Source of the DNA: Aegilops tauschii subsp. strangulata
Taxonomy: Eukaryota; Streptophyta; Magnoliopsida; Poales; Poaceae
DNA length: 64,000 nt
Direction: 5' to 3'
NCBI RefSeq assembly: GCF_002575655.3
Contig: NC_053039.3
Coordinates: 220,863,622-220,927,621 of the forward strand
Position 1 is the stretch's first letter. Every line of letters begins with the position of its first letter. A program made the position numbers and the translations under genes. Below are positions 63,611 through 64,000 of this stretch, one piece after another. The notes under the pieces were generated by a model, which was not told where the DNA came from, ran no database searches, and saw nothing but the letters and a program-made list of their open reading frames with translations.

Positions 63611-64000
63611 TGTAAGTGCATCTAGTGCCACCCCTAGTTGGTTTTGGAGTATTGACGACAAACTTGGTTGAGGGACTAATGTGTTTGTGAGAATTGCGGG
63701 ATAACACAGGTAGTAGTCCCTTATTGATTCGGTTTACCTACCAGAGATGACCCCTAAAAATGTGTGAAGACATTGAAGACAATGGTGGTTCATGAAGACA
63801 TTCACGATGAAGATTATGACATGTGAAGACATTCACTTGAAGACTATGGAGTGCGAAGACATAGTTGTTTCGTAGCTTCCCTTTCTTCTTTATTGAGTCA
63901 TAGGAACCACCGTATTATTAAGTGGGGTCCAAGTGAACAAAGTCAGAGTGACTGATGTGATGCTTAACCAAAAATCCTATGTCTTCGAGCGAAGACAATG
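63611..64000 (+). repeat. Start of an LTR interrupting the LINE
   Basis: TGTAAGTGCATCTAGTGCC begins here and runs to the window end. I recall this as the start of an abundant Triticeae LTR, but cannot name the family with confidence. The left target flank is CAAAC (63606-63610). It contains seven GAAGAC words, six of them between 63757 and 63865. The strand is that of the TG start; the element could extend in either sense. Confidence 0.75.

Overview
The window looks like nuclear DNA of a Triticeae grass (wheat, Aegilops or a close relative). The reasons are nested Angela/BARE-type Copia LTRs, Gypsy LTRs ending GTGGGTTATCA with a tRNA-Asp primer site, Stowaway MITEs, an Au-type SINE, and one plant gene with canonical GT-AG introns. 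Family names are from memory; coordinates, target-site duplications (TSDs) and splice sites were read from the sequence.

Layout. Positions 1-48421 are one nested stack of LTR retrotransposons. The outermost is a Copia element, 'C1', whose 3' half starts at 2165 and ends at 48421. It is interrupted by (i) the 5' part of a reverse-oriented Copia, 'D' (1-2164); (ii) a solo Gypsy LTR (3179-4706, TSD GTGAA); and (iii) a Gypsy element, 'A' (6291-48234, TSD CCGTG), lying inside C1's 3' LTR. A is itself interrupted by a complete Copia, 'E' (7756-16367, TSD TTTAT), a complete Gypsy of A's own family, 'B' (18250-27781, TSD CTGTT), and a reverse-oriented Gypsy, 'F' (29318-43621). F carries a further 4.2-kb solo LTR (32403-36617, TSD TGCCC). 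Outer elements are older than inner ones. Because C1 and E belong to one family, that family was active both before and after A inserted.

A and B are non-autonomous. They encode gag and a retropepsin-like domain, have no RT/RNase H/integrase, and then carry an ATHILA-ORF1-like gene before the 3' LTR. F encodes gag-pro-RT-RNaseH-integrase plus a small coiled-coil ORF. All three share the tRNA-Asp primer site and the same 14-nt polypurine tract. Each also has an LTR-promoter-like block in front of its last ORF and a second polypurine-tract-like copy after it. This repeated layout is the most interesting structural pattern in the window.

Positions 48422-64000 are genic flank. A decayed Gypsy remnant (48422-49745) and a Stowaway MITE precede one intact plant gene on the minus strand, a MAPKK of the MKK3 class (kinase plus NTF2-like C-terminus; nine exons, 50381-57487, 525 aa). 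Its 3.8-kb intron 7 holds an Au SINE, a GC-rich TIR element with 8-bp TSD, a LINE 3' fragment containing a smaller non-LTR insertion, and a 483-bp hAT-like element. Upstream of the gene are a longer member of that non-LTR family (about 58180-59545), a tRNA-like segment, a short Stowaway, another non-LTR 3' end and a LINE reverse-transcriptase pseudogene. A new LTR starting at 63611 interrupts that pseudogene and runs off the window.
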